Shown here piece after piece: positions 10,396 through 18,808 of a stretch of 64,000 nt of DNA. Source of the stretch: DASPWW01 sp963841715. Its GTDB lineage: Bacteria; Actinomycetota; Thermoleophilia; Solirubrobacterales; 70-9. The notes below the pieces were generated by a model. That model ran no database searches and was not told the DNA's origin. It saw only the letters and a list, made by a program, of their open reading frames with translations. The position numbers were made by a program, and so were the translations under genes. The stretch is taken from contig CAWJDP010000005.1 in NCBI GenBank assembly GCA_963841715.1, forward strand, positions 208,653-272,652, given 5' to 3'. Each line of letters starts with the position of its first letter. Position 1 is the first letter of the stretch.

Positions 10396-11360
10396 AACTG
10401 ATACGAGCGCTCGCGCTCGTGACGCTCCAGGCCAAGCCGCGCGAGCCGGTCGCAGATCTCGGGATAGCTCATCCCGCTCGCCTCGAAAAGCTTTGCGAAC
10501 ACGCTCGTGTCGGTGAACCCGGGGATCGTGTTGATCTCGTTGACGAGGACGTCACCGGCGTCAGTGACGAAGAAGTCGCAGCGCGCCAGCCCCGAGCACC
10601 CGCAGGCCGCGTACACCGTCGCGGCGAGCTCGCGAACGCGGTCGCGCTGCGCTTCGTCGATCCGCGCCGGAACGATCAGGTCCATCCCCCCCTCGCTGTA
10701 CTTCGCCTCGTAGTCGTACCAGTCGGCGTGCGCGTCGATCTCGCCCGGGACCGAGGTCTGGGGCTGTTCGTTGCCGATCACCGAGCACTCGACCTCCTTG
10801 CCGCCGCCGTGGGCCTCGACGATCACGCGCGGGTCGTGCCGCGCTGCGAGCTCGACCGCCTCGTCGAGCTCGCGCTCCGGCGAGCCCACCTTTGAGATCC
10901 CCACGCTCGAGCCGAGCCGCGACGGCTTCACCCACACGGGGCTCCCCAGCTCCTCAACCCTCTCGCGCCAACCCGGCTCGTCGATGCCCCGGAACGCGAC
11001 CTGCGGAATCCCATGGAAGGCCAGCAGGCGCTTGAATGTGAGCTTGTCCATGCACAGCGCCGCGGCGAGCACGCCGGGCCCCGCGTAGGGGACGTCGAGG
11101 CACTCGAGCAGCCCCTGCACGCTCCCGTCCTCACCGAACGGCCCGTGGAGGACGGGGAACGCGACGTCGGCACCGACGAGGCCCCGCCCGGCTTGGAGCT
11201 CGACCTCGTGGTCGTCGAGAGTCCAGCGTCCGTCGCGCTCGATCCGGATCGCGACGACCTCGTGTCCGGCCTGCTCGAGGCCCGCGGCGACCGAGGCGCC
11301 TGAGCGAACCGAGACTTCATGCTCGCTCGAGCGCCCCCCACTGAGCACGGCAATGCGCAT
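10392..11360 (-). CDS. ddl: D-alanine--D-alanine ligase
   Basis: ATP-grasp enzyme joining two D-Ala for the peptidoglycan stem peptide; cytosolic, 322 aa. Visible motifs are VLSGGRSSEHEVSVRSG, FPVLHGPFGEDGSVQGLLE, YAGPGVLAAALCMDK, VKPSRLGSSVGISKV and the C-terminal LVNEINTIPGFTDTSVF, which holds the Mg-ligand Glu/Asn. It lies 19 bp downstream of pknB at the end of the cell-wall signalling operon and is probably cotranscribed. A second ddl copy is at 49935-50885. Confidence 0.93.
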   Translation of the reverse strand: MRIAVLSGGRSSEHEVSVRSGASVAAGLEQAGHEVVAIRIERDGRWTLDDHEVELQAGRGLVGADVAFPVLHGPFGEDGSVQGLLECLDVPYAGPGVLAAALCMDKLTFKRLLAFHGIPQVAFRGIDEPGWRERVEELGSPVWVKPSRLGSSVGISKVGSPERELDEAVELAARHDPRVIVEAHGGGKEVECSVIGNEQPQTSVPGEIDAHADWYDYEAKYSEGGMDLIVPARIDEAQRDRVRELAATVYAACGCSGLARCDFFVTDAGDVLVNEINTIPGFTDTSVFAKLFEASGMSYPEICDRLARLGLERHERERSYQF

Positions 11361-11379
11361 CAGAGCGCGCGGCCCGGCG

Positions 11380-13230
11380 TCACGGGATCGTCGACGACGA
11401 GAGCTTGCCGACCGTGATCGTCACCCGGTCGCCCGCGCGCAGGCGCGTTCCGGCGGGCGGCAGCTCGTCGATCACCTTGCCGTCCTGCGTCTGGTCGGTG
11501 GTCTGCGAATGGGTGATCTTTACGCTCAGGCCCTGGCTCTGAAGCACCCTGACCGCCGAGGACTCGTTGCGGCCGGTGACGTCCTTGACGACAATCGAGC
11601 CGGCGCCGGTCGAGACGACGATCGTCACCGTGCTGTGCTTCTTCACGCTCGACCCGGCCGTCGGGTCCTGCTCGATCACCTGTCCCTCCGGCCGATCGGA
11701 GTTCTTGCTGTCGGTGTTGACGATCAAGCCCGAGCGCTCGAGCTGCGACTGCGCCACCTCCTGGTCCTCGCCGACGACCGACGGCATCCGGACCAGATTT
11801 GCTCCCATGGAGATGAACAGGGTCACCGTCGATCCTCCGGAGACCGTCTCGCCGGTGCCCGGATCGGTGCCGATCGCGTCGCCCTTCGCGACGCCGGTGG
11901 AGAAGCGTTGCTGGATCTTGACCTCGAGGCCGATCTTCTTCAGCTTCTTGGTCGCCGCCTTCTGCGACAGGCCGTCGACGCCGGGCACCTTCACCCGCCC
12001 CGGGCCGGAGCTCACCGTCAGGGTCACGGTTGAGCCCTCGTCGGCCGTGCTCGCCGCGGTCGGGTCCTGCTCGATCACCAGGCCCTTCGGCGAGTCGCTC
12101 GGGAACGCCTTCGTCGCGACGTCGAATCCCTTCGCGCGCAGCACCTCCATGGCCGCCGTTTCGGTGCTCCCGGTCACGTCGGGGACGGTGAGCTGGTCCG
12201 GCTGCGTGAGCTTGTGGATCCCGAACGCGAGCAGGGCGGCGAGCAGGATCGCGGTCACGATCCACGGCCAGCGCCTGCCCTTCTTGCGCGTCGGCCTCTC
12301 GTCCGGCGGGCCGGAATAGGTCCCCTCGTCGGCCGCCGCCGGAGTTGACGTCGGAAGCGGGACGACGGCAGGGCCGAACACCGCCGTGTCGCCGAGCGGG
12401 ACGGAGTCGGGGTCGGCCTCCGCGGCGTCGAGCGCGGCGAGGAACTGATCCGCGCTCACGTACCGGTTCGCAGGGTCCTTGGCGAGCGCACGAAGGACGA
12501 CGGCATCGAGGGCGCGCGGTACGGCGGGGTTGAACTGGCTCGGCGGTACGGGAGCCTCGGAGACCTGCTTCATCGCCACCGCGACGGCGCTGTCGCCGGA
12601 GAACGGGACGCGGCCCGTCAGCGCCTCGTAGAGCATGACGCCGATCGAGTACAGATCCGAGGCCTCCGTCACCGAGAGGCCCTGGGCCTGCTCCGGCGAG
12701 AGGTACTGCGCGGTCCCCATCACCGAGCCCGCCTGAGTGATCTCCGACACACCGGCGCGGGCGATCCCGAAGTCGGCGACAGCGGCGCGACCGTCCTTGT
12801 CGATCAGCACGTTGGCCGGCTTCAGGTCGCGGTGGATGATCCCGTTCTCGTGGGCGTGCTTCGCCGCCCCGAGCACCTGGCGGATGATCTCGATCGCCTC
12901 GTCGACGCTCAGCCCGCGGTCGATCAGCTCCTTGAGCGAGGAGCCCTCGACGTACTCCATCGCGATGTAGTAGGTGCCGTCGAACTGGCCGCGGTCGAAG
13001 ATGTTGACGACGTTGGGATGACGCAGCCCGGCGGCGGACTGGGCCTCGCGGCGGAAGCGCTCGATGAACTCCTCGTCCTGCGCGAAGCGCTCGTTCAGCA
13101 CCTTGAGCGCAACCGGCCGCGCGAGCTGCGTGTCCTCCGCGCACCACACGTCGGCCATCCCGCCGGAGCCGATCCGGTGCAGGAGCCGGTAGCGCCCGTC
13201 GACGATCGTGTTCTCGGCCAGAAGCGTCAT
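11380..13230 (-). CDS. pknB: PASTA-domain Ser/Thr protein kinase PknB
   Basis: Membrane receptor kinase coupling muropeptide or lipid II sensing to cell-wall synthesis and division. The kinase domain is intact: GSGGMADVW (21-29), VALK Lys43, HRDLKPAN (133-140), DFG (153-155), SPE (178-180). A Pro/Thr linker and one membrane helix (about 322-339) are followed by four PASTA repeats (about 346-616), starting at LTVPDVTG, VKVPGVDG, VRMPSVVG and VVKDVTG. The 616 aa match actinobacterial PknB. It is the last kinase of the fhaA-fhaB-pstP-rodA-pbpA-pknB operon; the neighbouring phosphatase is the expected partner. The usual pknA between pbpA and pknB is absent. Confidence 0.95.
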   Translation of the reverse strand: MTLLAENTIVDGRYRLLHRIGSGGMADVWCAEDTQLARPVALKVLNERFAQDEEFIERFRREAQSAAGLRHPNVVNIFDRGQFDGTYYIAMEYVEGSSLKELIDRGLSVDEAIEIIRQVLGAAKHAHENGIIHRDLKPANVLIDKDGRAAVADFGIARAGVSEITQAGSVMGTAQYLSPEQAQGLSVTEASDLYSIGVMLYEALTGRVPFSGDSAVAVAMKQVSEAPVPPSQFNPAVPRALDAVVLRALAKDPANRYVSADQFLAALDAAEADPDSVPLGDTAVFGPAVVPLPTSTPAAADEGTYSGPPDERPTRKKGRRWPWIVTAILLAALLAFGIHKLTQPDQLTVPDVTGSTETAAMEVLRAKGFDVATKAFPSDSPKGLVIEQDPTAASTADEGSTVTLTVSSGPGRVKVPGVDGLSQKAATKKLKKIGLEVKIQQRFSTGVAKGDAIGTDPGTGETVSGGSTVTLFISMGANLVRMPSVVGEDQEVAQSQLERSGLIVNTDSKNSDRPEGQVIEQDPTAGSSVKKHSTVTIVVSTGAGSIVVKDVTGRNESSAVRVLQSQGLSVKITHSQTTDQTQDGKVIDELPPAGTRLRAGDRVTITVGKLSSSTIP

Positions 13231-13264
13231 TGGGTCATCGGTCAGTGGGTGATTGGCTCAGAGG

Positions 13265-14725
13265 TCATTGGTTCAGCAGCACGTCCATGACATCGGTCGC
13301 GATCGGGCCCGCGGTGTCGCCGCCGAAGCACCCGTTGCAGCGCTCGACGGTGGCGGCGACGACGATCTTCGGCGCGTCCGCAGGCGCGAAGCCTATGAAC
13401 CACGCCTGGTTGAGCCCCGTGTCGGGATCGATCTCCGCCGTCCCCGTCTTCCCCGCCAGCGTCGCGCCTTGGACCGAGAGTCCCGCGGCGGTTCCCTCCT
13501 GCGCGACCTTGGTCATCATCCCCGCGACGGTGTGCGCCGTCTGCTCGCTCATCACGTCCGACTGCTCGCTCGGGCTGAGCTCGCTCGTTACGCGGCCGTC
13601 GGCGTCGGTGACCCTCTGGATCAGGGTCGGCTTCTCGAGGTGGCCCTTGTTCGCGACCGCGGAGGCGACCATCGCCATCTGCAACGCCGTCGCCAGGTCC
13701 TGGCCCTCGGCGCCGCCCTGGCCGATCGCCACGCGGCCGGCGTCGAAGCCCGAGGTCACGAGGTGGTGGGCCGCGTTGTACGCGCCGCTCGGCGCGATCT
13801 CGTCCGACGGGAGCTCGATAGGCGGATCGGAGTAGAAGCCGAACCGCTTCATGTACTCGACCATCGTCGCGGTGCCGAGCTTTTCGCCGATCTGCGCCCA
13901 GTAGGTGTTGACCGAGTTCGTCAGCGCGGTGGTCATGTCGATGTTCCCGAAGTCCTCGCCGCCCGCGTTCTGAAGCGGGACGCCCGAGATCTTCACACCG
14001 GAGTCGCCGTTCAGAGTCGTGGATGTGTTGAACTGTCCCGAGTCGAGCGCCGCGGTCGCCGTCACGACCTTCATCGTCGACCCCGGCGGGTACACCGACT
14101 GCGTCGGGCGGTTCACGAGCGGCGAGCTCTTCTCCTGGTTCAGCTGCTTGAAGTTGGCCGGAACCCGGTTCGGGTCAAACGGGGGATCGCTGACCATGGC
14201 GCGGACCGCGCCGGTGCTCGGCTCCATCGCCACGACCGCGCCGCCCGTTCCGGGGACGGTGATCGCGTTCTGGAGGCTGGTCAGAGCCGTCTGCTGCGCC
14301 TGGTCGTTCAGCGTCAGGGTGATGTTGCTGCCCTCGGTCACGCGCCCCTCGAGCTGGTCGATGATCGATTTGAACTCGTTGTCGCGGCCGATCAGGACGT
14401 CGTTCTCAGAGCGCTCGAGCTCGGAGCTGCCGAACTCGACGTAGCTGTACCCGACCGGATGCCCGAACAGGTCGCCCTGCGGGTAGTGGCGGACGAAGAT
14501 TCGCTGGTTCCCGGTCCCCTGCGGCTGGCTGACAGCGACGAGGGTGCCGTCCTCGGTGCGGATCGATCCCCGCCTGATCTTCTGCGCCTCGATCAGCGCC
14601 CGACGGTTGTCGGGCTTCGCCCGAAGCTCGCTCGCGTCGAACACCGACCAGTACGAGGTGAACCCGACAAGCAACGCGAGCAGCAGGATCACGAGCACGT
14701 ACAGGCGCGTGATCGAGCGGTTCAC
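13265..14725 (-). CDS. pbpA: Penicillin-binding protein, PbpA/class B-like transpeptidase
   Basis: Membrane-anchored DD-transpeptidase working with RodA in elongation or division. An N-terminal helix (about 7-22) precedes a dimerisation region and the transpeptidase domain. Catalytic motifs are complete: STMK (216-219, after YPPG), SVN (271-273) and KTG (426-428). Length 486 aa is normal for actinobacterial PbpA. Its ATG overlaps the rodA stop by 4 bp, indicating translational coupling. It is intact, unlike many genes elsewhere in the window. Confidence 0.93.
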   Translation of the reverse strand: MNRSITRLYVLVILLLALLVGFTSYWSVFDASELRAKPDNRRALIEAQKIRRGSIRTEDGTLVAVSQPQGTGNQRIFVRHYPQGDLFGHPVGYSYVEFGSSELERSENDVLIGRDNEFKSIIDQLEGRVTEGSNITLTLNDQAQQTALTSLQNAITVPGTGGAVVAMEPSTGAVRAMVSDPPFDPNRVPANFKQLNQEKSSPLVNRPTQSVYPPGSTMKVVTATAALDSGQFNTSTTLNGDSGVKISGVPLQNAGGEDFGNIDMTTALTNSVNTYWAQIGEKLGTATMVEYMKRFGFYSDPPIELPSDEIAPSGAYNAAHHLVTSGFDAGRVAIGQGGAEGQDLATALQMAMVASAVANKGHLEKPTLIQRVTDADGRVTSELSPSEQSDVMSEQTAHTVAGMMTKVAQEGTAAGLSVQGATLAGKTGTAEIDPDTGLNQAWFIGFAPADAPKIVVAATVERCNGCFGGDTAGPIATDVMDVLLNQ

Positions 14726-16092
14726 GCGGGCACCCGCTCGGCGTCGAAGCGCGAGTCCGACGGCGCCGCGGTGGGGCGGTTGGCCCGGTTCGAGATCATC
14801 AGCAGCAGCGCGACCAGGACCATGTTCGCGACGACCGAGCTACCGCCGTAGCTGACGAACGGAAGCGTGACGCCGGTCAGCGGGATCACACGCACGACGC
14901 CGCCGATGATCACGAACGCCTGCAGCGCGAACACAGCCGTCAACCCCGCCGCGAGCAGCTTTGAGAACCCGTCCGGGGCCTTGACCGCGGTCTTGAACCC
15001 GCGCTCGGCGATCAGCAGGTAGATCACGATCACGCCGCAGGCGCCGAAGAGGCCAAGCTCGCTGACGATCACCGCGTAGATGAAGTCGGTGTGCGGCGCG
15101 GGGAGGATGCTGCCGCAGTCGGGGAACGGCTGCGCGCAGTGCGGCGCGAACGGACCCGGGAGCTCGAGCAGCGACGAGCCCAGGCCCTGGCCGAACAGGC
15201 CACCGTCGGCCTGCGCGTAGAGCGACTGGGTGATCTGCCCGGCTCCCTCCGGAGCGTGGCGCGCAAACGGGTCGAGCCAGATGTCGACGCGGTCGCCGAC
15301 GTGCTGCACGGTCGCGGACAGGAACCAGGCGCCGAGAATGAACAGCAGCATCCCGATGACGACGAACGAGAGCCGGTTCGTCGCCACGTAGAGCACCGCG
15401 AGGAAGGCGCCGAAGAACATCAGCGAGCTCCCCAGGTCGCGGATCAGGACCAGCATCACCATCGCCGCGCCCCAGACGACGAGCAGGGGGCCGAAGTGCT
15501 TCAGCGGCGGGAGCACGATGCCCGCGACGCGTTTCGCCCCCACGATCAGCACCTCCCGCCGCTCGTGCAGGTAGCTGGCGAGGAAGATGACGACGCAGAT
15601 CTTCGCGAACTCGGCGGGCTGGAACGACAGTGGGCCGGCCCGGATTCCGAGGTAGGCGCCGTTGACCTGCGCCCCGATCCCCGGCACGCGGGGCATGATC
15701 AGGAGCACGATCCCCGCGGTCGCGATCAGGTAGCGGTAGCGCTCGAGCACCGTGTAGTCGCTGAGGAAGATCACCGTCGCCCCGAACAGGCCGAGTCCGA
15801 CCAGGAACAGCGTCGCCTGCTTGACCGCGAGCGTGTCGTCGATCCGGAACAGGACGACGAGCCCGACCGCGGCGAGCAGCGCGACGAGCGGGAACAGGTA
15901 CGGGTCGGCGTACGGCAGCCGCGCCCGGATCAGCAGGTGGGCGGCGAAGCAGACGGCGAGGAAGTAGCCCCCGTAGACGAGGCCGACGTTGCTGACGTGC
16001 GGGTCATTGACGAGCAGGACCTCGGTGAACCCGGCGGTGACGAGCACGGCGACCGGGATCAGGCCGAGGAGCTCGCGGTTGCGCGCTCTCAA
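14722..16092 (-). CDS. rodA: FtsW/RodA/SpoVE family peptidoglycan polymerase
   Basis: SEDS-family glycosyltransferase polymerising lipid II; about ten to twelve membrane helices over 456 aa. Family landmarks are YRYLIATAGIVLLIMPRVPG, FQPAEFAKICVVIFLASYL (the conserved QPxE-K segment), IRDLGSSLMFFGAFLAVLY and, near the end, VIPLTGVTLPFVSYGGSSVVAN. It lies between the PP2C phosphatase and pbpA with 4-bp overlaps on both sides, the standard actinobacterial order; its cognate PBP is the next gene. Confidence 0.95.
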   Translation of the reverse strand: MRARNRELLGLIPVAVLVTAGFTEVLLVNDPHVSNVGLVYGGYFLAVCFAAHLLIRARLPYADPYLFPLVALLAAVGLVVLFRIDDTLAVKQATLFLVGLGLFGATVIFLSDYTVLERYRYLIATAGIVLLIMPRVPGIGAQVNGAYLGIRAGPLSFQPAEFAKICVVIFLASYLHERREVLIVGAKRVAGIVLPPLKHFGPLLVVWGAAMVMLVLIRDLGSSLMFFGAFLAVLYVATNRLSFVVIGMLLFILGAWFLSATVQHVGDRVDIWLDPFARHAPEGAGQITQSLYAQADGGLFGQGLGSSLLELPGPFAPHCAQPFPDCGSILPAPHTDFIYAVIVSELGLFGACGVIVIYLLIAERGFKTAVKAPDGFSKLLAAGLTAVFALQAFVIIGGVVRVIPLTGVTLPFVSYGGSSVVANMVLVALLLMISNRANRPTAAPSDSRFDAERVPA

Positions 16093-17498
16093 CCGCCCTT
16101 CGACCCCCCGCCTCCGTTGCCGCCGCTGCTCTTGCTCTTGCCGCCCCCCGTCGACTTCTTGCCGCCGCCGGACTTGCCCTTGCCGCCGCCGCCCGTCGAC
16201 TTCTTGCCGCGACCGGACTTGCCCTTGCCGCCGCCGCCCTTGCCGCCGCCGCCCTTCGCCCCCGGGTTGGTCGCGTTCCCTCCCCCGCGACGGTTCGGGG
16301 TGCCGTTGGGCGCCGGCGCCGCGCGCTGGATGTCGTCGATCAGCGACACCGCGTCATCGTGGGAGCGGAGCTCGTGCGCCGTCACCGAGCGCTGGCGGGC
16401 GACGGTGAGCGAATCGACCTGGACCGGCGCCGAGTACTGCTCGCTGTACAGGTTGACCCCGAACGGGAGCTCGTACGGAAGCCCGCGGTAGAGCGCGACC
16501 CGCCCGCCGTCATCGGTGCCGAGGAAGTAGACCTGGCGCGCCCCGTAGATTGCCCCGCCGACGACGAGGGCGATGATCCCGAGTGCGATCACCAAGCGGG
16601 CGATTCGCCGTCCGGCCGAGCGCCGGGGCTTGTTCAGCGCCGAGGTATGCTCGCGGCGAGGGCTCGCGGCGCGCATGGCCTCGGCGTCGAGGCCGGCGTC
16701 GGTCGCGGTCGGGCCGATCAGCGTCGCATCCTCGGTCGCCGGGTCGGCCGGCGCGGGCTCTGCGCCGACCGCCGCGGGCTCGCCGGCCGCGGCGAGCCGG
16801 AATGCGAGCACGGTGATGTTGTCCCGGCCGCCCTCGGAGTTGGCCTCCTTGACGAGGCGCTTGACGGCGGCGTCGAGATCCTTGGCGTTGTTGAGGATCT
16901 TCTCGATCTTCGCCTCGCTGACCATCGTCGTGAGGCCGTCGCTGCAGAGGACGATCACGTCGCCGGGCTGCCCCGGGTAGGTCATCGTGTCGACGTCGAC
17001 CTCGGGCTCGGGGCCGAGCGCGCGGGTGATGATCGAGCGCTGCGGGTGCTCCTCGGCCTGGCGCTCGGTGAGCTGGCCGCGACGCCGCATCTCCTCGACC
17101 AGGGAGTGGTCGCTGGTCAGCCGGCGGAGCTCGCCGTCGCGGAGAAGGTAGGCGCGGCTGTCGCCGACGTGGGCGAGGCTGATCTCGTCGTCGCGCAGGA
17201 CCGCGGCGGTCAGCGTCGTCCCCATCCCCGAGCGGTCGGAGTCGCGCATCGCGAGGCGATGGATGCGCTCATTCGCGACGCGGACGATGCGCTCGAGGTA
17301 GCGCTCGGGCGACTCGCCGGACTCGGTCCCGGTCTCGAACGCCTCGGCGGCGATCTGCGATGCGACCTCGCCGGCCTGGGCGCCGCCCATCCCGTCCGCG
17401 ACCGCGAACACCGGTGAGCGCGCGAAGAACGAGTCCTCGTTTGCGTTCCGCTGCCGCCCCGTGTCCGAGCGGTACGCCTCTTCGGCAACCTTGAGCAT
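16089..17498 (-). CDS. pstP: PP2C-family Ser/Thr phosphatase (PstP/Stp) with Gly/Lys-rich tail
   Basis: Metal-dependent phosphatase reversing PknB-type phosphorylation. The catalytic domain spans about 1-240: SDTGRQRNANEDSFF, VADGMGGAQAGEVAS, SGMGTTLTAA, LAHVGDSRAYLLRDGEL, SDHSLVEEM, LCSDGLTTMV and GGRDNITVLAF are the PPM metal and core motifs. A membrane helix (RLVIALGIIALVVGGAIYGA) and a short external domain follow, as in mycobacterial PstP. The last 60 or so residues are an unusual low-complexity Gly/Lys/Ser tail. 469 aa. It overlaps rodA by 4 bp and lies 5 bp after fhaB. Confidence 0.94.
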   Translation of the reverse strand: MLKVAEEAYRSDTGRQRNANEDSFFARSPVFAVADGMGGAQAGEVASQIAAEAFETGTESGESPERYLERIVRVANERIHRLAMRDSDRSGMGTTLTAAVLRDDEISLAHVGDSRAYLLRDGELRRLTSDHSLVEEMRRRGQLTERQAEEHPQRSIITRALGPEPEVDVDTMTYPGQPGDVIVLCSDGLTTMVSEAKIEKILNNAKDLDAAVKRLVKEANSEGGRDNITVLAFRLAAAGEPAAVGAEPAPADPATEDATLIGPTATDAGLDAEAMRAASPRREHTSALNKPRRSAGRRIARLVIALGIIALVVGGAIYGARQVYFLGTDDGGRVALYRGLPYELPFGVNLYSEQYSAPVQVDSLTVARQRSVTAHELRSHDDAVSLIDDIQRAAPAPNGTPNRRGGGNATNPGAKGGGGKGGGGKGKSGRGKKSTGGGGKGKSGGGKKSTGGGKSKSSGGNGGGGSKGG

Positions 17499-17503
17499 TC
17501 GGT

Positions 17504-17971
17504 CTAGTCCTCGATCTCGAGCCTGAACTCGGTGTCGCCGATCTGCACCTGGTCCATCGGCTCCAGGCGGGCCTCGCCCTTGACCCGGGAGGAGTTGAGA
17601 AAGGTGCCGTTGGTCGAATTCATGTCCTCAACGTAGTAGTTGCCGCGACGAGGGTAGATGCGAGCGTGGATCTGCGACGCGAAGCGGTCCTCGATCCTCA
17701 CGTCAGCTTCCGGCGAGCGCCCGATCGACACGCCTCCGAAGAGGTCGATGCGCTCGCCCTTCTCGAGCCCGCCGCCCGCCTCGACGACGAGCCAGGCGTC
17801 CGCGCCCCCGGGCTCCGACCCCGAGACGGAGTGGTAGCCGGTCGCCTCCGGCGCAGGCACAGCCGTCCCGCGCAGCTCGCGCAGGGCGCTGCGCGCCACC
17901 CACAGGAGGTAGAGGTAGAGCACGGCAAGGAAGCCGAACTTGAGTGCTACGGCGACCGGATCGGTTTCCAT
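17504..17971 (-). CDS. fhaB: Membrane-anchored FHA domain protein (FhaB-like)
   Basis: Phosphothreonine-binding adaptor of the cell-wall kinase operon, 155 aa. An N-terminal helix (VALKFGFLAVLYLYLLWVA) is followed by a linker and an FHA domain with the classic GVSIGRSPEADVRI, FASQIHARIYPR and DMNSTNGTFLN motifs (conserved Gly-Arg, Ser-x-x-His, Asn-Gly). This matches FhaB/FipA, which binds phosphorylated cell-wall and division proteins. It precedes pstP by 5 bp. Confidence 0.92.
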   Translation of the reverse strand: METDPVAVALKFGFLAVLYLYLLWVARSALRELRGTAVPAPEATGYHSVSGSEPGGADAWLVVEAGGGLEKGERIDLFGGVSIGRSPEADVRIEDRFASQIHARIYPRRGNYYVEDMNSTNGTFLNSSRVKGEARLEPMDQVQIGDTEFRLEIED

Positions 17972-18025
17972 GGCCTGGCAAGGTACCCGGCGCGAGCGAG
18001 GCGCAGTCGCGCCGGCCGGGCGGAA

Positions 18026-18748
18026 TCAGTGCTCGATGTCGAAGATGAAGCGGGTGGTGCCGATCTCGACCTCGTCCCCGGGGGAAAGGCGCGAGCTGTC
18101 GACGCGGCGGCCGTTGACCTTGACGCCGTTCGTCGAGCCGAGGTCGGAGACCTGCCAATCGCCGTTCGGCGCACGGCGGAGCTCCGCGTGGCGGCGCGAG
18201 ATGTTGGGGTCCTTGAACACGCAGTCGCACTCCTTCGAGCGCCCGAGGCTCGCGATCGGGCCGTCCAGCACGTAGCGGCGGTCGTCGAGCGCGACGATCG
18301 CGCGTGTCTCGACGAGGCGGCTGCCGGGCCGCTGCTTCGGCTTCTCCTTCTTCTCCTCCTCGCGCGGGGCGCTGTAGACCATCGTGTGGCCCTGCTCTCC
18401 CTGCTCGGGCGCCTCACCCTGGCGCGCGGGGGGCTTGACGAGCCGGGTCTGGATCCCGAACTCGCCGAGGCGCAGGCGTTCGTCGGTCTCGAGCTCGACC
18501 TCCGGCCGCGTCAGCAGCGCATAGTCATGCCTGCGGGCGTGCTCGAGCAGATACCCGGACAGCTCCTGCTCGAGCGAGCGCTCATAGCCCTCGAGGCGCT
18601 CGTGGTCCTCGGGCGAGAGGTAGACCGTGTACTGGTTCGGCACGTAGACACGCGAAACCGACGCGGTTTTGTGCGAGTCCATCTCGCGCGCGAGCTTGCG
18701 CGCGATCTCCACCGGCTGGACCTGGGAGCTGAAGGCGCGGCTGAACAC
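18026..18748 (-). CDS. fhaA: FhaA-like protein: DUF3662 domain plus FHA domain
   Basis: Cytosolic adaptor of the PknB network. The N-terminal DUF3662 domain (SSQVQPVEIARKLAREMDSHK, VPNQYTVYLSPEDHERL, LEQELSGYLLEHAR) precedes a charged linker and a C-terminal FHA domain (GPIASLGRSKECDCVFKD, ISRRHAELRR, DLGSTNGVKVNG). The first canonical start is GTG 18748. However, the frame reads SVLRNLEARIEGLVEG just upstream, which is the conserved family N-terminus, back to an ATC at 18797-18799, beyond which an in-frame TAG closes it. The true start is therefore probably upstream, either a rare ATC or a base error at an ATG or GTG. First gene of the FHA-phosphatase-RodA-PBP-PknB operon. Confidence 0.9.
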   Translation of the reverse strand: MFSRAFSSQVQPVEIARKLAREMDSHKTASVSRVYVPNQYTVYLSPEDHERLEGYERSLEQELSGYLLEHARRHDYALLTRPEVELETDERLRLGEFGIQTRLVKPPARQGEAPEQGEQGHTMVYSAPREEEKKEKPKQRPGSRLVETRAIVALDDRRYVLDGPIASLGRSKECDCVFKDPNISRRHAELRRAPNGDWQVSDLGSTNGVKVNGRRVDSSRLSPGDEVEIGTTRFIFDIEH

Positions 18749-18808
18749 GCCCTCGACCAGGCCCTCGATTCTGGCTTCGAGATTGCGTAGGACGCTGATT
18801 GTCCAAGC

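Noticed and set aside
13229..13268. Short repeated GGTCATTGG-like words between pknB and pbpA
   Set aside because: Only a 34-bp spacer with two or three imperfect copies; no structure or regulatory logic could be supported.
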